Source: Azotobacter salinestris | Lineage (GTDB): Bacteria; Pseudomonadota; Gammaproteobacteria; Pseudomonadales; Pseudomonadaceae | NCBI RefSeq assembly: GCF_009363155.1 | Contig: NZ_CP045302.1 | Coordinates: forward strand, 571,001 to 635,000 | Length of the DNA: 64,000 nucleotides | Reading direction: 5' to 3' | Part shown: in pieces, positions 31,719-41,056 of the stretch | Layout: every line of letters begins with the position of its first letter | Numbering within the stretch: position 1 is the stretch's first letter | Notes under the pieces: generated by a model | Told to the model about the DNA's origin: nothing | The model's input: only the letters and a program-made list of their open reading frames with translations | Database searches by the model: none | Translations under genes and position numbers: made by a program

Positions 31719-33086
31719 TCAATGTCCTCCGGCGGCGGCCCGAATGATCGGAAGCGGACGATCCAGCCGTTCGCGCAACGCGGTCAGCTCATGGCGGATG
31801 GCTTCGCCGCGATAGTGCAGGAAGGCACCGGTTTCCCCGCCGACCAGAACCTCGAGATAGGGCTCGGCGGCCACGACTCCCTCGTCGCAATAGGTCTTGA
31901 GGGTCAGCAGGCTGTCGTCGTCCGCCTCGATCTCGGTTTCCACCACCCGCCTGAGCCCCAACTCCTGAACCAACATGCCAAGCCCTACGCTGTCCTCGTC
32001 GGCGACGCCCTGGTGCAGGGGCAGATGCAGGGAGAAATGCCGCTCGTCCACCCATACCGACTCCATGGGAGACGCGCTGTGCAACAGCTCCAGGGTGCAC
32101 GCCGCCTGCTCCAGGGTCGCCTGGTTGATGGCCGGCATGTACAGGCCGCGGCGACCGGAGGCAACGTAGGCCTTGCGCATGATGCCCTCAAGATTGGGTT
32201 TGCGGCTCGCCGGGGCATGCACGCAACCCGGATGGTCGCGGCCGATACCGCCGCCGAATTCGATGACCAGATTCACCCCGTCGTCGATCGCCCGCTGCAG
32301 GCTGCTCATCCACTTCACCGGATGGAACATCTGGAAGAACAGTGCGGCACGCATCTGGTCGGGATCGGCGGCGTGGTAGTCGCCGGTATAGTTGGAGAGG
32401 ACCTTCAGCTTCGGGGCCTGCAGGGTGACGGCGTCGAGATGGGGACGGTAGTGCTCCGCGGCGTGGATCATCAGGTAGGTGTGGAAGGCACCCTCGGTCT
32501 TCAGGTAGCGCCCGGCCCTGGCCCGGCCGAAGCGGGCGAGCACGTCGACCATGAGCGCTTCCAGATCGTGCTCGAAGCCGCAGACCACGGTCTGGTCGGG
32601 CAGGTTGCAGCCGCCGATGCCGCAATAGTGCGCCTCGGCGAGCGGCTTGATCGACTCGAGATCGAGACGGAAGGCAGCCATCTGCCCGCGTCCGAACTCC
32701 GACATCAGCCGGCCGCGCATGCGGATCAGTTGCAGCGCGTCTTCGAACGCCAGGACGCCGGCAGCCACCAGCGCGGAGTACTCGCCCAGGCTGTGCCCGG
32801 CCACCACGCTCGGCGTCCATGCCTCGCCGGTGAGCTCGTGGAAGGCCGCCAGGCAGGCCATGGAATGGGTGAGCAGCGCGACTTGCGTGAATTCGGTGCT
32901 GTTGAGCCGTTCTTCCGGCCCCTGGAAGGACAGTTCCGCCACGTCGAAGCCCATCGCCTGGCTCGCTCGCTCGTAGAGGTCGCGCACGCAGGAAAAGTGG
33001 CGGTGGATGTCGCTTCCCATGCCCACGTACTGCGAGCCTTGTCCGGGAAAGACGAACATGATGTTGGGACTGGAAACCTGGCTCAT
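31719..33086 (-). CDS. Stand-alone malonyl-CoA:ACP acyltransferase
   Basis: 455 residues. The first 300 are an acyltransferase domain: MFVFPGQGSQYVGMG, the nucleophile motif VVAGHSLGEYSALVAAG with Ser99, and the histidine in EGAFHTYLM. The remaining 150 residues are extra and unlike FabD; they show helical segments and no motif I know. The start at 33086 has AGGGAG upstream. ArsA already contains an AT domain, so this second one may load a different extender, supply the type III enzymes or act in trans on another carrier. It lies in the array between the glycosyltransferase and the DUF2147 gene. Confidence 0.85.
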   Translation of the reverse strand: MSQVSSPNIMFVFPGQGSQYVGMGSDIHRHFSCVRDLYERASQAMGFDVAELSFQGPEERLNSTEFTQVALLTHSMACLAAFHELTGEAWTPSVVAGHSLGEYSALVAAGVLAFEDALQLIRMRGRLMSEFGRGQMAAFRLDLESIKPLAEAHYCGIGGCNLPDQTVVCGFEHDLEALMVDVLARFGRARAGRYLKTEGAFHTYLMIHAAEHYRPHLDAVTLQAPKLKVLSNYTGDYHAADPDQMRAALFFQMFHPVKWMSSLQRAIDDGVNLVIEFGGGIGRDHPGCVHAPASRKPNLEGIMRKAYVASGRRGLYMPAINQATLEQAACTLELLHSASPMESVWVDERHFSLHLPLHQGVADEDSVGLGMLVQELGLRRVVETEIEADDDSLLTLKTYCDEGVVAAEPYLEVLVGGETGAFLHYRGEAIRHELTALRERLDRPLPIIRAAAGGH

Positions 33087-33167
33087 GAAAAAACTCCCTG
33101 TATGGATCGAGCACCGGGCATCGCCGCCCGGACCATCAATCAAGAACGCGGGGGCCACCCGCGCTCG

Positions 33168-34523
33168 TCACGCCACCCTGGAAATGCCGCCGTCCGACTG
33201 CGAACGCCCTTTCCGGTCGAGGATTCCCAGGTGCTGCAAGACACGGTCGGTCATGCGATCGGCCGTGAAGCGCTCTGCCAGCGGACGGGCATTCCCTGCC
33301 AGTTCGCGGTGGAGCGTCGCATTCGTCAGCAGGCTCTCCAGCTGCCTGGCCAGGTCGCCGCTGTCCCAGGCGTGGAAGGTCAGACCGCCGGCCCGGTCGC
33401 CGTCGCGCATCACCTCGGTGACGCCGCCATAGTCGGGGACCAGCACCGGCGTGCCATGGCTCATCGCCTCGGCCACTACCAGTCCAAAGGCCTCCCGGTT
33501 CACCGAGGGATAGACCACGCAATGGCTGTGGACGAACAGGGTGTCGCGGATCTCCCCGGGGACAGCCCCCGCCTGATGTATCGGCAGACCGAGATGGCCG
33601 GCGAGATCGGCGATGACCCTCTTGCAGGACTCGCCCTTGGCGGTGGCGCCGCAGACCACCAGTTGCAGCTCAATGCCACGCGCCTTCAACAACCGGGCGG
33701 CGTAGAGCAGCAGGTCGATACCCTTCTCGGCCTCCTGACGGCCGCAGTAGGAGACAATGGGGACGTCCTCCCGCAGTTCGGGGAAAAGCTTCTTGAGCCG
33801 CGCCCGTGGCGGCCTGGCCGACGGCAGGGGCAACTCGACGCCGTTGTAGAGGACGCTCATGCGTTCCCGCGGCACCTTCAGTTCGCCGGCGATCCGCTCG
33901 AGGTAGTCGTGGCTGACCAGCAGGGCCGGCCAGCGCGAGCCGGCGACGGCCTCGTTGAGACGGTTGCGATAGGTCTCGTACAGGCCGCCCCGCTGTGCAT
34001 AGTCGGCGAACTGCTCGTCCCCCTGGAAGGTCAGCACGTAGTCGAAATCGAGTCCGCCCTGGCGCTTGGCCGCCAGGGCGAGCGTGCCGAGGGAGGCGAA
34101 GCTCATCATCAGGTGGCTGACTTCGTCCCTGGCGATGAAGTGGCGCAGGCGCCGGACCAGGCCGGCATCGGAGGCCGGCGTCGCATGCAGTGCACAGATG
34201 AGGTGGGTGAGCATGCGGTCGACGAAGCCGTTGATGCTCTGGGTGATACGTACCCGCAGCTTCAGCGGAAGCAGGAAGGCGGCCGAGCCGACCACCTGGT
34301 CCATGAATGCCGAGGGCCGCCGGAACTGGTAGCGCGTGCCGTGGCAGAGCAGCCGGTGTTCGATGCCAGGATCGGCCAGTTCGGGATTCCACTCCATCAT
34401 CCAGTAGACCACCACCTTGTAGCCGCGTCGGTGGAGGATATTGGCGAGAGTCAGATCGCGAATCGTGGAACCCAGATAGGAACCACTGCCAATGGTGACG
34501 AACGCAAAAGTCGGCTTGCTCAT
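33168..34523 (-). CDS. Glycosyltransferase, family 4 type
   Basis: 451 residues with a GT-B fold. The N-terminal half starts FAFVTIGSGSYLGSTIRDLTLANILHRRGYKVVVY. The C-terminal half carries IVSYCGRQEAEKGIDLLLYA, the Ex7E motif EAFGLVVAEAMSHGTPVLVPDYGGVTEVM and ends in RFTADRMTDRVLQHL, all typical of retaining GT4 enzymes. There are no clear membrane segments, so it would act at the cytoplasmic face. Placed within the ars array, it may glycosylate the phenolic lipid or another envelope lipid; neither donor nor acceptor can be read from the sequence. Confidence 0.85.
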   Translation of the reverse strand: MSKPTFAFVTIGSGSYLGSTIRDLTLANILHRRGYKVVVYWMMEWNPELADPGIEHRLLCHGTRYQFRRPSAFMDQVVGSAAFLLPLKLRVRITQSINGFVDRMLTHLICALHATPASDAGLVRRLRHFIARDEVSHLMMSFASLGTLALAAKRQGGLDFDYVLTFQGDEQFADYAQRGGLYETYRNRLNEAVAGSRWPALLVSHDYLERIAGELKVPRERMSVLYNGVELPLPSARPPRARLKKLFPELREDVPIVSYCGRQEAEKGIDLLLYAARLLKARGIELQLVVCGATAKGESCKRVIADLAGHLGLPIHQAGAVPGEIRDTLFVHSHCVVYPSVNREAFGLVVAEAMSHGTPVLVPDYGGVTEVMRDGDRAGGLTFHAWDSGDLARQLESLLTNATLHRELAGNARPLAERFTADRMTDRVLQHLGILDRKGRSQSDGGISRVA

Positions 34524-34592
34524 GCTGCCTCCGGTCCATGGGGAGGACCGCGGGCCGGATCGCGCCCGCTGCCTCCCTCGCTCAGGGAACGC

Positions 34593-35852
34593 TCAGAAGG
34601 TGTAGCTAACGCCGGTGAACACCGAATAGCGCAACAACGTCCCGAACTCGTCGTCGTCGCCGCCGGTGAAGATGTTTCCAGTGAAATAGGCCTGGACGTG
34701 GTTGGTCACGTCGTACTCGAGAATGCCGGTGAAACGCTGGGACTCGTCGTCCAGGTTCCTCAGGTAACGGATGTTGTATTCGAGATCCGGAATCGAGGTG
34801 TTGTCGGTGACCTGGATCATCGCGTAGCTCTGCCGGTGGAGCACGTTCCGGCTTTGGAACTGGCCGGTCTGGATGCAGCCGATCAAGGGCTCGTCGTCGC
34901 AGCCGTTGTTGTCGCGCAGGTATTCGACGTTGACGGTCGGACCGATCTCGAGGGTGTAGGAGGCGCCGAACTGGTAGCCGGTCTTGCCCTCGTGCTCGAC
35001 ATTGCCCTCGGTATAAAGAAGCAGGGCATCCGAAGCGTTCCAGCCGGCGAAGAAGCCGGTCTGGTGCTGATCGCTCTCCCGGTAGGAGTGAATGATCGAG
35101 GCATAGCCCGAGGAGCCGGTATAGTCGAGCTTGACCGCGTAGATCTTCTCGAACTCATCTTCCGACAGCCGGCCACCGCCCACTGTGGGCTGGCCCGACA
35201 TGTAGCCTTCGACGTCGTCCGAGCGTCCCGGGCCATAGTTGTAGATTGTCGAGAGCGTCCAGTTTTCGTTGGGGATCCAGATCGCCCGGTAGTAGTCCAG
35301 GCCGGGAACCTCGACGCGCGGGTTGTTGCGTCCGTTGTCGCGGGTGAAGGGGTTGGACAGCGAGAGGATCACCGACGGACCCCATTGCAGGTTTTCCCGC
35401 CCGTAGGATAGGGTCAGCTCGTCGAAAGGCCGGTAGCGCACCCAGCCTTCGGTGAGGAACAGCTCCGAGCTGTCCTGATCGTCGCCATCGCGCGGACCGT
35501 CCTCCCATTTCTCCCAGATCGCCTCGGCACGCGGCTTGAGGGCGAATTCCCAGTTGCGGAAGTTCAGGTTCAGGTCCGCCCGCGGGTTGAGCACCCATTG
35601 GTAGCGCGGTATCTCGGCGGCGTTGTCGGGGTTGAGCGTCGAGTCCTCCGTTTCCTGGATCAGGGTGTAGGCCATGAGATTGACGCGTGAATAGAAGCCG
35701 CTCGCCAGCTCATCGGCCAGGCTCATCTGCTCCTCGCCCAGCTCTGGAAGCTCGGCCGCAGTCGCCATTCCCGCCTGAATTGCCATGCCTGCCAAAGGCA
35801 ATACCAGTCCCAAACGATGCGCCATCCTTGCCATCTCTGCCATCCGTGCCAT
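34593..35852 (-). CDS. Outer-membrane beta-barrel protein
   Basis: About 419 residues. The C-terminus alternates polar and hydrophobic residues and ends in GVSYTF, the aromatic-terminal beta-signal of outer-membrane barrels. Strands such as DLNLNFRNWEFALKPRAEAIW, ELTLSYGRENLQWGP and LYTEGNVEHEGKTGYQFGASYTL support this. The signal peptide is HRLGLVLPLAGMAIQAGMATAAE. The start is uncertain, because four in-frame ATGs occur within ten codons (MARMAEMARMAHR) and no good ribosome site is visible; 35852 is the first of them. The LYYGRE/LQWGP pattern resembles DUF1302-like proteins that accompany LolA-like carriers. It may be the outer-membrane end of the lipid export route. Confidence 0.75.
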   Translation of the reverse strand: MARMAEMARMAHRLGLVLPLAGMAIQAGMATAAELPELGEEQMSLADELASGFYSRVNLMAYTLIQETEDSTLNPDNAAEIPRYQWVLNPRADLNLNFRNWEFALKPRAEAIWEKWEDGPRDGDDQDSSELFLTEGWVRYRPFDELTLSYGRENLQWGPSVILSLSNPFTRDNGRNNPRVEVPGLDYYRAIWIPNENWTLSTIYNYGPGRSDDVEGYMSGQPTVGGGRLSEDEFEKIYAVKLDYTGSSGYASIIHSYRESDQHQTGFFAGWNASDALLLYTEGNVEHEGKTGYQFGASYTLEIGPTVNVEYLRDNNGCDDEPLIGCIQTGQFQSRNVLHRQSYAMIQVTDNTSIPDLEYNIRYLRNLDDESQRFTGILEYDVTNHVQAYFTGNIFTGGDDDEFGTLLRYSVFTGVSYTF

Positions 35853-35997
35853 ATCCGAATTTGTCCATACTGCGTTGAATGCCCTTGACGGGTTGTTGAG
35901 CCTAAAGGAATTAGTATGAAGCGCTCCGTATTGCAGAGGCAATGCCGAGCTCGTCGTCCGTGAGCTTCCCGCCATGCCGGAGCGCTCCATACCAGGC

Positions 35998-36999
35998 TCA
36001 CTTCATGAACAGATTGATATTGAAGATGAAATCCGGCAGCGGTGCGAGCTTCGGCTTGCTCATGCTCAGGGTGGTGACGTCGCCGCTCATCAGCTCCTCG
36101 TAGATGGCGATCTCGGAGATGAAGGGACGTGCCTCGCCATTGATCATCACCGTGCTGCCGTACGCCATGTTGGACGACTTGAAGCGCTTGCCCGATAGCG
36201 TGTAGTAGTCCGCCTTCACGCCGACCAGGCGCTCCTTGTCCACCCAGTAGATGATCCGGTCGTAGGTGGTCTTGGAGTTGCGCGCCTTCAGGTCGAAGAC
36301 ATAGCAGTCCACGCCATCCACGACTTCATCGGGCAGACGGGTCGCGTCGTAGTCCTCGGCGTAGTTGGTCGAGGCGACGTCGCCATAGGAGGCCTGGCCC
36401 ATCAGCTTCTGGCGCAGCGAGATGGGGATCGGCTTGCTCAGGCCCGGCTTGTGGAACCACATGTTGTTGTCGAGCATGAGCAACTTCTGTCCCTTGGATT
36501 TCGGCGGTGCGATGTTGAGTCCCGAGATGTTGAAGCCGCGCGCCTTGATGTCGTAGAGCATGGTGTCCGTACGCCCCTTCTCCCTGGACTCGATCTCCAC
36601 GTTCCAGGCGATGCCCTGCAGGTTGCCGCGCGATTCGTCTGCCCGCTTGAGGATCTGGTAGGGATCCTCGCCGGAGCTGGCGACCGGCGTCGGCATGCTG
36701 GCCTTGGCTACCTGAGGCATGGCCTCTGGCTCGGGCTCCTTGCGTACCGGCGCACTCGCTGCCGGGGGCTCGCTGGCGGCTCGGGGAGCTGCCTCCGTCT
36801 TGATTTGAGCCGGCGCCGGCCGAGGGGCAGCAGCCCGCTCGGCCGGCTTGTCGTCATCGTCGCTGCCGAACAGCCGGCTGAAGAAGCCCCGGCTGCTCTC
36901 CTGGACCGCCCTTACGGGCGGCTCGGTGTTCTCCGCGACGGCCAGGGTACTGACCAGCAGCGCCAGACCGAATGCGGAAATGCGGGAAAGTCCTTTCAT
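35998..36999 (-). CDS. LolA-like outer-membrane lipoprotein-sorting family protein
   Basis: 333 residues. A signal peptide (MKGLSRISAFGLALLVSTLAVA) is followed by a proline/alanine-rich linker (about residues 45-110) and then a LolA-like half-barrel: DPYQILKRADESRGNLQG, FNISGLNIAPPKSKGQKLLML, MWFHKPGLSKPIPISLRQKLMGQASYGDVASTNYAEDYDATRL. This last stretch is the hallmark of the LolA_like family (Pfam LolA_like) that accompanies RND or ABC lipid exporters. It probably carries a hydrophobic molecule across the periplasm. Its gene sits 41 bases after the ABC permease gene, as expected for one system. Confidence 0.85.
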   Translation of the reverse strand: MKGLSRISAFGLALLVSTLAVAENTEPPVRAVQESSRGFFSRLFGSDDDDKPAERAAAPRPAPAQIKTEAAPRAASEPPAASAPVRKEPEPEAMPQVAKASMPTPVASSGEDPYQILKRADESRGNLQGIAWNVEIESREKGRTDTMLYDIKARGFNISGLNIAPPKSKGQKLLMLDNNMWFHKPGLSKPIPISLRQKLMGQASYGDVASTNYAEDYDATRLPDEVVDGVDCYVFDLKARNSKTTYDRIIYWVDKERLVGVKADYYTLSGKRFKSSNMAYGSTVMINGEARPFISEIAIYEELMSGDVTTLSMSKPKLAPLPDFIFNINLFMK

Positions 37000-37040
37000 C
37001 TCTCAAAATCTCCGTCGGTTCGAAAATCTGTCCCAGCGGC

Positions 37041-38291
37041 TCACACATGCCCCAGGGCGCCGACGATCTCCATCCGCGCCGCCTTGCGTGCCGGAAGGCT
37101 CGCCGCGAGCAGGGACAGCACCATCAGCGCCAGCAGGCTCCAGAGCATTTCCTGGGGCACCAGGTAGACCTCCAGCGGGATGCGCCGGGTGATCTGCGGC
37201 GGGATCCAGGTCGGCTCCAGGGTGGCGATGCTCGACCACACGGCGAGGGTCAGCAGTACCCCGAACAGCGAACCGAACAGGCCGAGCAGCATGCTTTCCA
37301 GGGCGAACAGCCCGACGATGCCGCGCCGCTTCACGCCCAGGGCGCGCAGCGTGCCGATCTCCCGGGTACGCTCCATGATCGCCATGCCCACGGTGTTGAT
37401 CACGCTCATCACCACGATGGTGAAGACGATCAGGAAGGCGAACAGGAAGATCACGTCGAACATGTTCTTGACCTTGGTGTAGAAGGTCGACAGCTCGTTC
37501 CAGGTCTTGATGTCCACATCCAGGCCGCGGCCGATCAACTCGTTCTGCAGGGTCGCGCGCATCGGCTCGGTAAGCAGGCCGTCATTGAGCAGGACGTTGA
37601 CCCGGTCGACGCTGGTGGTGTCGTAGAGGTTCTGGGCGAACTCCAGGCTGACCAGCATCAGCTTGTCTTCCAGGGCCTCGACCGGCGAGTTGAAGGTCTG
37701 CAGCATCTGGCCATCGAGGGCGTTGATCTGCCCGTTCACGGTCGGTGCCATCACCACCACGGTATCGCCCTGCTTGAACCTGAGCTGATCGGCCAGCCCC
37801 TGGCTCATGCCCACGCCGTTGGGCTGCTCGTCGGCCATGGGCTCGCCGTCGAACAGCTGCATGCCGCCCACCTTGGTCCGCGAGCGGCTGCGAATGACAT
37901 CGACCTTGGAGGCTACCCGTCCGCTGGCGAGGAAGATGGTCGACACCTCGCCGTTGCTGACCAGACCGGAGATGTTCAGCTCGGGCGTCGAGATGCGGAT
38001 CTCCGGATGCGCAGCGAGCACCTCGTCGATCACGGCGACCTCCTCCTCGCTGAGCAGGTAGCGCGTCGGATCGAGCTTGCCCTCGTCGAGGAAGCCCTTC
38101 TTGAAGATCGACAGGTGGCCGTTGCCCTGGATGTGGATGTAGGAATCCTCCAGGCTGGTGAAGATATAGGCGGTGAAACCGCCCAGGGCGTTGACCGCGG
38201 CGAAGCCGAGCCCGATCGCCATCACGGTGAACAGCGAACGGCGGCCGTTGCGGAACAGGTTGCGCGTGGCGAGCTTGAACCAGGTGATCAT
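37041..38291 (-). CDS. ABC transporter permease, LolE/MacB type
   Basis: 416 residues with the FtsX/MacB layout: one N-terminal membrane segment (LFTVMAIGLGFAAVNALGGFTAYIF), a large periplasmic domain (about residues 50-270), then three C-terminal segments (MFDVIFLFAFLIVFTIVVMSVIN, VGLFALESMLLGLFGSLFGVLLTLAVW, LWSLLALMVLSLLAASLPARKAARM). This type extracts lipids or lipoproteins from the inner membrane rather than moving solutes. It overlaps the ATPase gene by 4 bases (ATGA), so the two form one exporter. Confidence 0.9.
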   Translation of the reverse strand: MITWFKLATRNLFRNGRRSLFTVMAIGLGFAAVNALGGFTAYIFTSLEDSYIHIQGNGHLSIFKKGFLDEGKLDPTRYLLSEEEVAVIDEVLAAHPEIRISTPELNISGLVSNGEVSTIFLASGRVASKVDVIRSRSRTKVGGMQLFDGEPMADEQPNGVGMSQGLADQLRFKQGDTVVVMAPTVNGQINALDGQMLQTFNSPVEALEDKLMLVSLEFAQNLYDTTSVDRVNVLLNDGLLTEPMRATLQNELIGRGLDVDIKTWNELSTFYTKVKNMFDVIFLFAFLIVFTIVVMSVINTVGMAIMERTREIGTLRALGVKRRGIVGLFALESMLLGLFGSLFGVLLTLAVWSSIATLEPTWIPPQITRRIPLEVYLVPQEMLWSLLALMVLSLLAASLPARKAARMEIVGALGHV

Positions 38292-39040
38292 GGGCGGCTC
38301 CCTGCGACACGGGTCTGGGCGGTCGGGCGCGTCGGCTGGCTGTCGCTGCCGATCTCGCCGTCCTGCATCAGGACACGGCGCTTGACGCTTTCCAGCAGAC
38401 GCTGGTCATGGGTGGAAAAGACGAAGGCGGTGCCGTGGCTGGCGTTGATGTTCAGCATCAGCTCGATGATCCGCCGGGCGTTGCCGGAGTCGAGGTTGGC
38501 GGTGGGCTCGTCGGCGATCACCAGAGCCGGATCGGTGACCAGCGCCCGGGCGATGGCGACCCGCTGCTGCTGGCCGCCGGAGAGCTTGGCCGGACGGTGG
38601 CTGACGTGCTTCTCGAGGCCCACCTCGGTCAGCCGCTCCATCGCCCGCTCCCGGGCGACCGAGGAGGAGGCGCCGGCGATCTGCAGCGGCAGCATGACGT
38701 TCTCCAGCGCCGAGAGCACCGGCACCAGGTTGAAGTTCTGGAAGACGAAGCCGATGGTCCGGTTGCGCAGCTCGCTGCGGGCGTTGTCCGACAGGTCGTT
38801 GACCTCCTGGCCGTTGATCAGCACGGTGCCCGAGGTGGGCGAGTCGAGCATGCCGATGAGGTTGCACAGGGTCGACTTGCCGGACCCGGACGGCCCCCAG
38901 ATCGCGACGAACTCGCGCGCCTGGATGGTGATGTCGATGCCCTTGAGGGCGATCACCGGCTTTTCGCCGATCTGGTAGTGCCTGGTGGCCCGGCGCAGCT
39001 CGACGAGCGGGGCCGTTCCAATCGAAGTGATAGTGTTCAT
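38288..39040 (-). CDS. ABC transporter ATP-binding protein, LolD/MacB type
   Basis: 250 residues. Walker A is GPSGSGKSTL, the signature LSGGQQQRVAIARALV and Walker B LVIADEPTANLDS, with a switch histidine in FVFSTHD. The sequence is of the LolD/MacB family, which pairs with the permease encoded next. It starts 105 bases after the arsD stop, in the same direction. There is no periplasmic solute-binding gene, which fits a lipid exporter. The substrate is inferred from position to be an ars product. Confidence 0.92.
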   Translation of the reverse strand: MNTITSIGTAPLVELRRATRHYQIGEKPVIALKGIDITIQAREFVAIWGPSGSGKSTLCNLIGMLDSPTSGTVLINGQEVNDLSDNARSELRNRTIGFVFQNFNLVPVLSALENVMLPLQIAGASSSVARERAMERLTEVGLEKHVSHRPAKLSGGQQQRVAIARALVTDPALVIADEPTANLDSGNARRIIELMLNINASHGTAFVFSTHDQRLLESVKRRVLMQDGEIGSDSQPTRPTAQTRVAGSRP

Positions 39041-39145
39041 GTCGGGTTTCCTGATGCGTCCAATGCCTTGAAATCCCCTGCAATCCGCGAAGTCCGGGCG
39101 CGACCGGGCCGCGACCTGCGCCGCAGGGCCCGGAAGCTGCGCCGG

Positions 39146-41056
39146 TTATCGACCGGATGCGCCTGCCGTTTCGGTCGCCGCGTAGGCGATGACGAAATCG
39201 CCGTCGCGCACACTGTGCACGCCGATCAGCCGGCCGCTGTCCCGGACCTGGATGATGAAGCTCCCGGCGCCATCGATGGCGATCGCCTCGAAGCGCTGCG
39301 GGGCGCCATCCACGCCGGTGCCCAGCAACTTGCCGGCGGCCTCCTTGGCGGACCACAGGCGGGTGACCCACTCGTCCCGCAGCGCGCCCTCCACCGCCAA
39401 ATCATCCAGCAGTTCGCGCTCGCCGGCCGTGCTGAAGCTTTCCAGGAAGCCGGCGGCGCGCGGACGGATCTGCTCGATGTCGATGCCCACCGGCTGCTCA
39501 CCGGCAAGCGCCACCGCCCGGTCCTCGCAGTGCGCGATGCTGATTCGTGGCAGTCGTGCATGCTCCTCCAGCCCCGCCACCCGCGGCTGGCCCGCCGCCT
39601 CGCTATCGATGACGAAGGCCGCCGGGTGCAGCATCTCCGGCTGCTCGCTGTGGGCGGCGAGCCAGGCGCGGACCGCGTCCTTCGCCGCTACCCGACCGAG
39701 CTGCCACTGCTGCTGGCGCGGCGGGACGCCGGCCTTGGCGGTGAAGGCCTCCATCTCGTCCAGATGCAGGTAGTGACGCGCCAGCAGCAGCGGATCGAAC
39801 CCCTGGGTATCGGCCTTGGTGATCAGCCGGCACTGCACGTCCCTGGCCAGCGACGGCAGCTCCAGGGGGCGGCTCAGCAGGTAGCGGGTCGGCTGGCGAC
39901 GGAAATCGAGCACCTGGGGCGGGTTGCGAAACTTGATGCTCCCCCACTCCCGCACGCGCAGCCAGACCCCGCCGGAGCCGTCCTGGATCTCCACGTTGGC
40001 GTACATGGTCATGGTTTCGTCGCGGACGATCTCGATGCGGATCGGCGCCCGGGTGCCGGCCGGCGGCGTCGAGCGGTACAGCTCCAGCTTGCCGAAGCCG
40101 ATCGGCAGCACGTAGCGGTCATGCTGCATGGCCCACACGCCGATGAACTGGCCGATTCCGTCGAACAGGGCCGGATCGATCAACAACTGAGGCTGGTCGA
40201 TCGAGCGGAACAGCTCGGTCGGCGGCCGGGTCACCAGCTCCGTCACCGCGCCCTCGTCGGCGATGACGATTTCGCCGGTCAGGCATTGGAAGCACGGCCC
40301 GTGGAACATGTGGCGCTCCCGGTAGATGTCCTCGCCGGTCAGCGGCAGGCGGTAGGGGTTGCTGAAATTGCCGAAGGACAGGTCGAGGTCGACCCGATAG
40401 GCCGTGGAGAGCAGCACAGTGGCGGTGGTCGAGGGCATGTCCTGCCCCTCGAGCTGGATCGCCACGGCGACTCGCCAGACCTGACTGTCGGCATCGACCT
40501 CCTTGACCCGGGCGCTGATGTTCAGCACCTCGCTGTCGCGGTCGGAAACCTCGATCCAGCGGGTGGCCTTGACGTCCTCGAAGCCGATCAGCCCCAGGCC
40601 GGGAGCCAGACAGGCGGCCGCCTCGGCCATCACCTCCAGGCTCATGGTCAGCGGCAGTACCGGCATACAGGCGGATACCGGCTTGACCCCGGGGGCATGG
40701 ACGAAGGCATGGTCGGCGAGGTACAGGTCCTCGTCCAGGTGCAGCCGGCGCTGGATCAGCAGCGCCTCGCCCGGAGCGTAGGCCAGCACCTGGCCGATGA
40801 AGGGCAGACTGCCCTCCTCCAGCGGCTCGGCGGCAGGTCCGGGCTCGGATCGAGGCGCTTGCGCGGCTGGCTGGGCTGCTTCCTGGGCGCGGGTCGATTC
40901 AGCTTCGAGCTCCACGGCGGTGACGACTGCCACGGCCTCCTCGACCGGCTCCTCGCTGCGCAGCTCCTCGGCGGACTCCACCTCGTAGACACGGGCGATC
41001 AGGGGCATGTCACTGTTGGTATCGAATACCAGATGGGAAAGGCTTGCGCTGCTCAT
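39146..41056 (-). CDS. arsD: ArsD: double hot-dog dehydratase fused to phosphopantetheinyl transferase
   Basis: 636 residues, known in Azotobacter as part of the type I fatty acid synthase that feeds the phenolic-lipid enzymes. After an acidic N-terminal stretch comes a PKS-type dehydratase: catalytic His in LADHAFVHAPGVK (about residue 116) and Asp in LLIDPALFDGIGQF (about 293). The last 200 residues form a Sfp-type phosphopantetheinyl transferase, with GIDIEQIR near 525 and WSAKEAAGKLLG near 570, which would activate the ArsA carrier domain. The start overlaps the arsC stop (ATGA) behind GGAGAAGAT. The fusion of dehydratase and transferase in one chain is unusual but is the described ArsD layout. 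Confidence 0.88.
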   Translation of the reverse strand: MSSASLSHLVFDTNSDMPLIARVYEVESAEELRSEEPVEEAVAVVTAVELEAESTRAQEAAQPAAQAPRSEPGPAAEPLEEGSLPFIGQVLAYAPGEALLIQRRLHLDEDLYLADHAFVHAPGVKPVSACMPVLPLTMSLEVMAEAAACLAPGLGLIGFEDVKATRWIEVSDRDSEVLNISARVKEVDADSQVWRVAVAIQLEGQDMPSTTATVLLSTAYRVDLDLSFGNFSNPYRLPLTGEDIYRERHMFHGPCFQCLTGEIVIADEGAVTELVTRPPTELFRSIDQPQLLIDPALFDGIGQFIGVWAMQHDRYVLPIGFGKLELYRSTPPAGTRAPIRIEIVRDETMTMYANVEIQDGSGGVWLRVREWGSIKFRNPPQVLDFRRQPTRYLLSRPLELPSLARDVQCRLITKADTQGFDPLLLARHYLHLDEMEAFTAKAGVPPRQQQWQLGRVAAKDAVRAWLAAHSEQPEMLHPAAFVIDSEAAGQPRVAGLEEHARLPRISIAHCEDRAVALAGEQPVGIDIEQIRPRAAGFLESFSTAGERELLDDLAVEGALRDEWVTRLWSAKEAAGKLLGTGVDGAPQRFEAIAIDGAGSFIIQVRDSGRLIGVHSVRDGDFVIAYAATETAGASGR

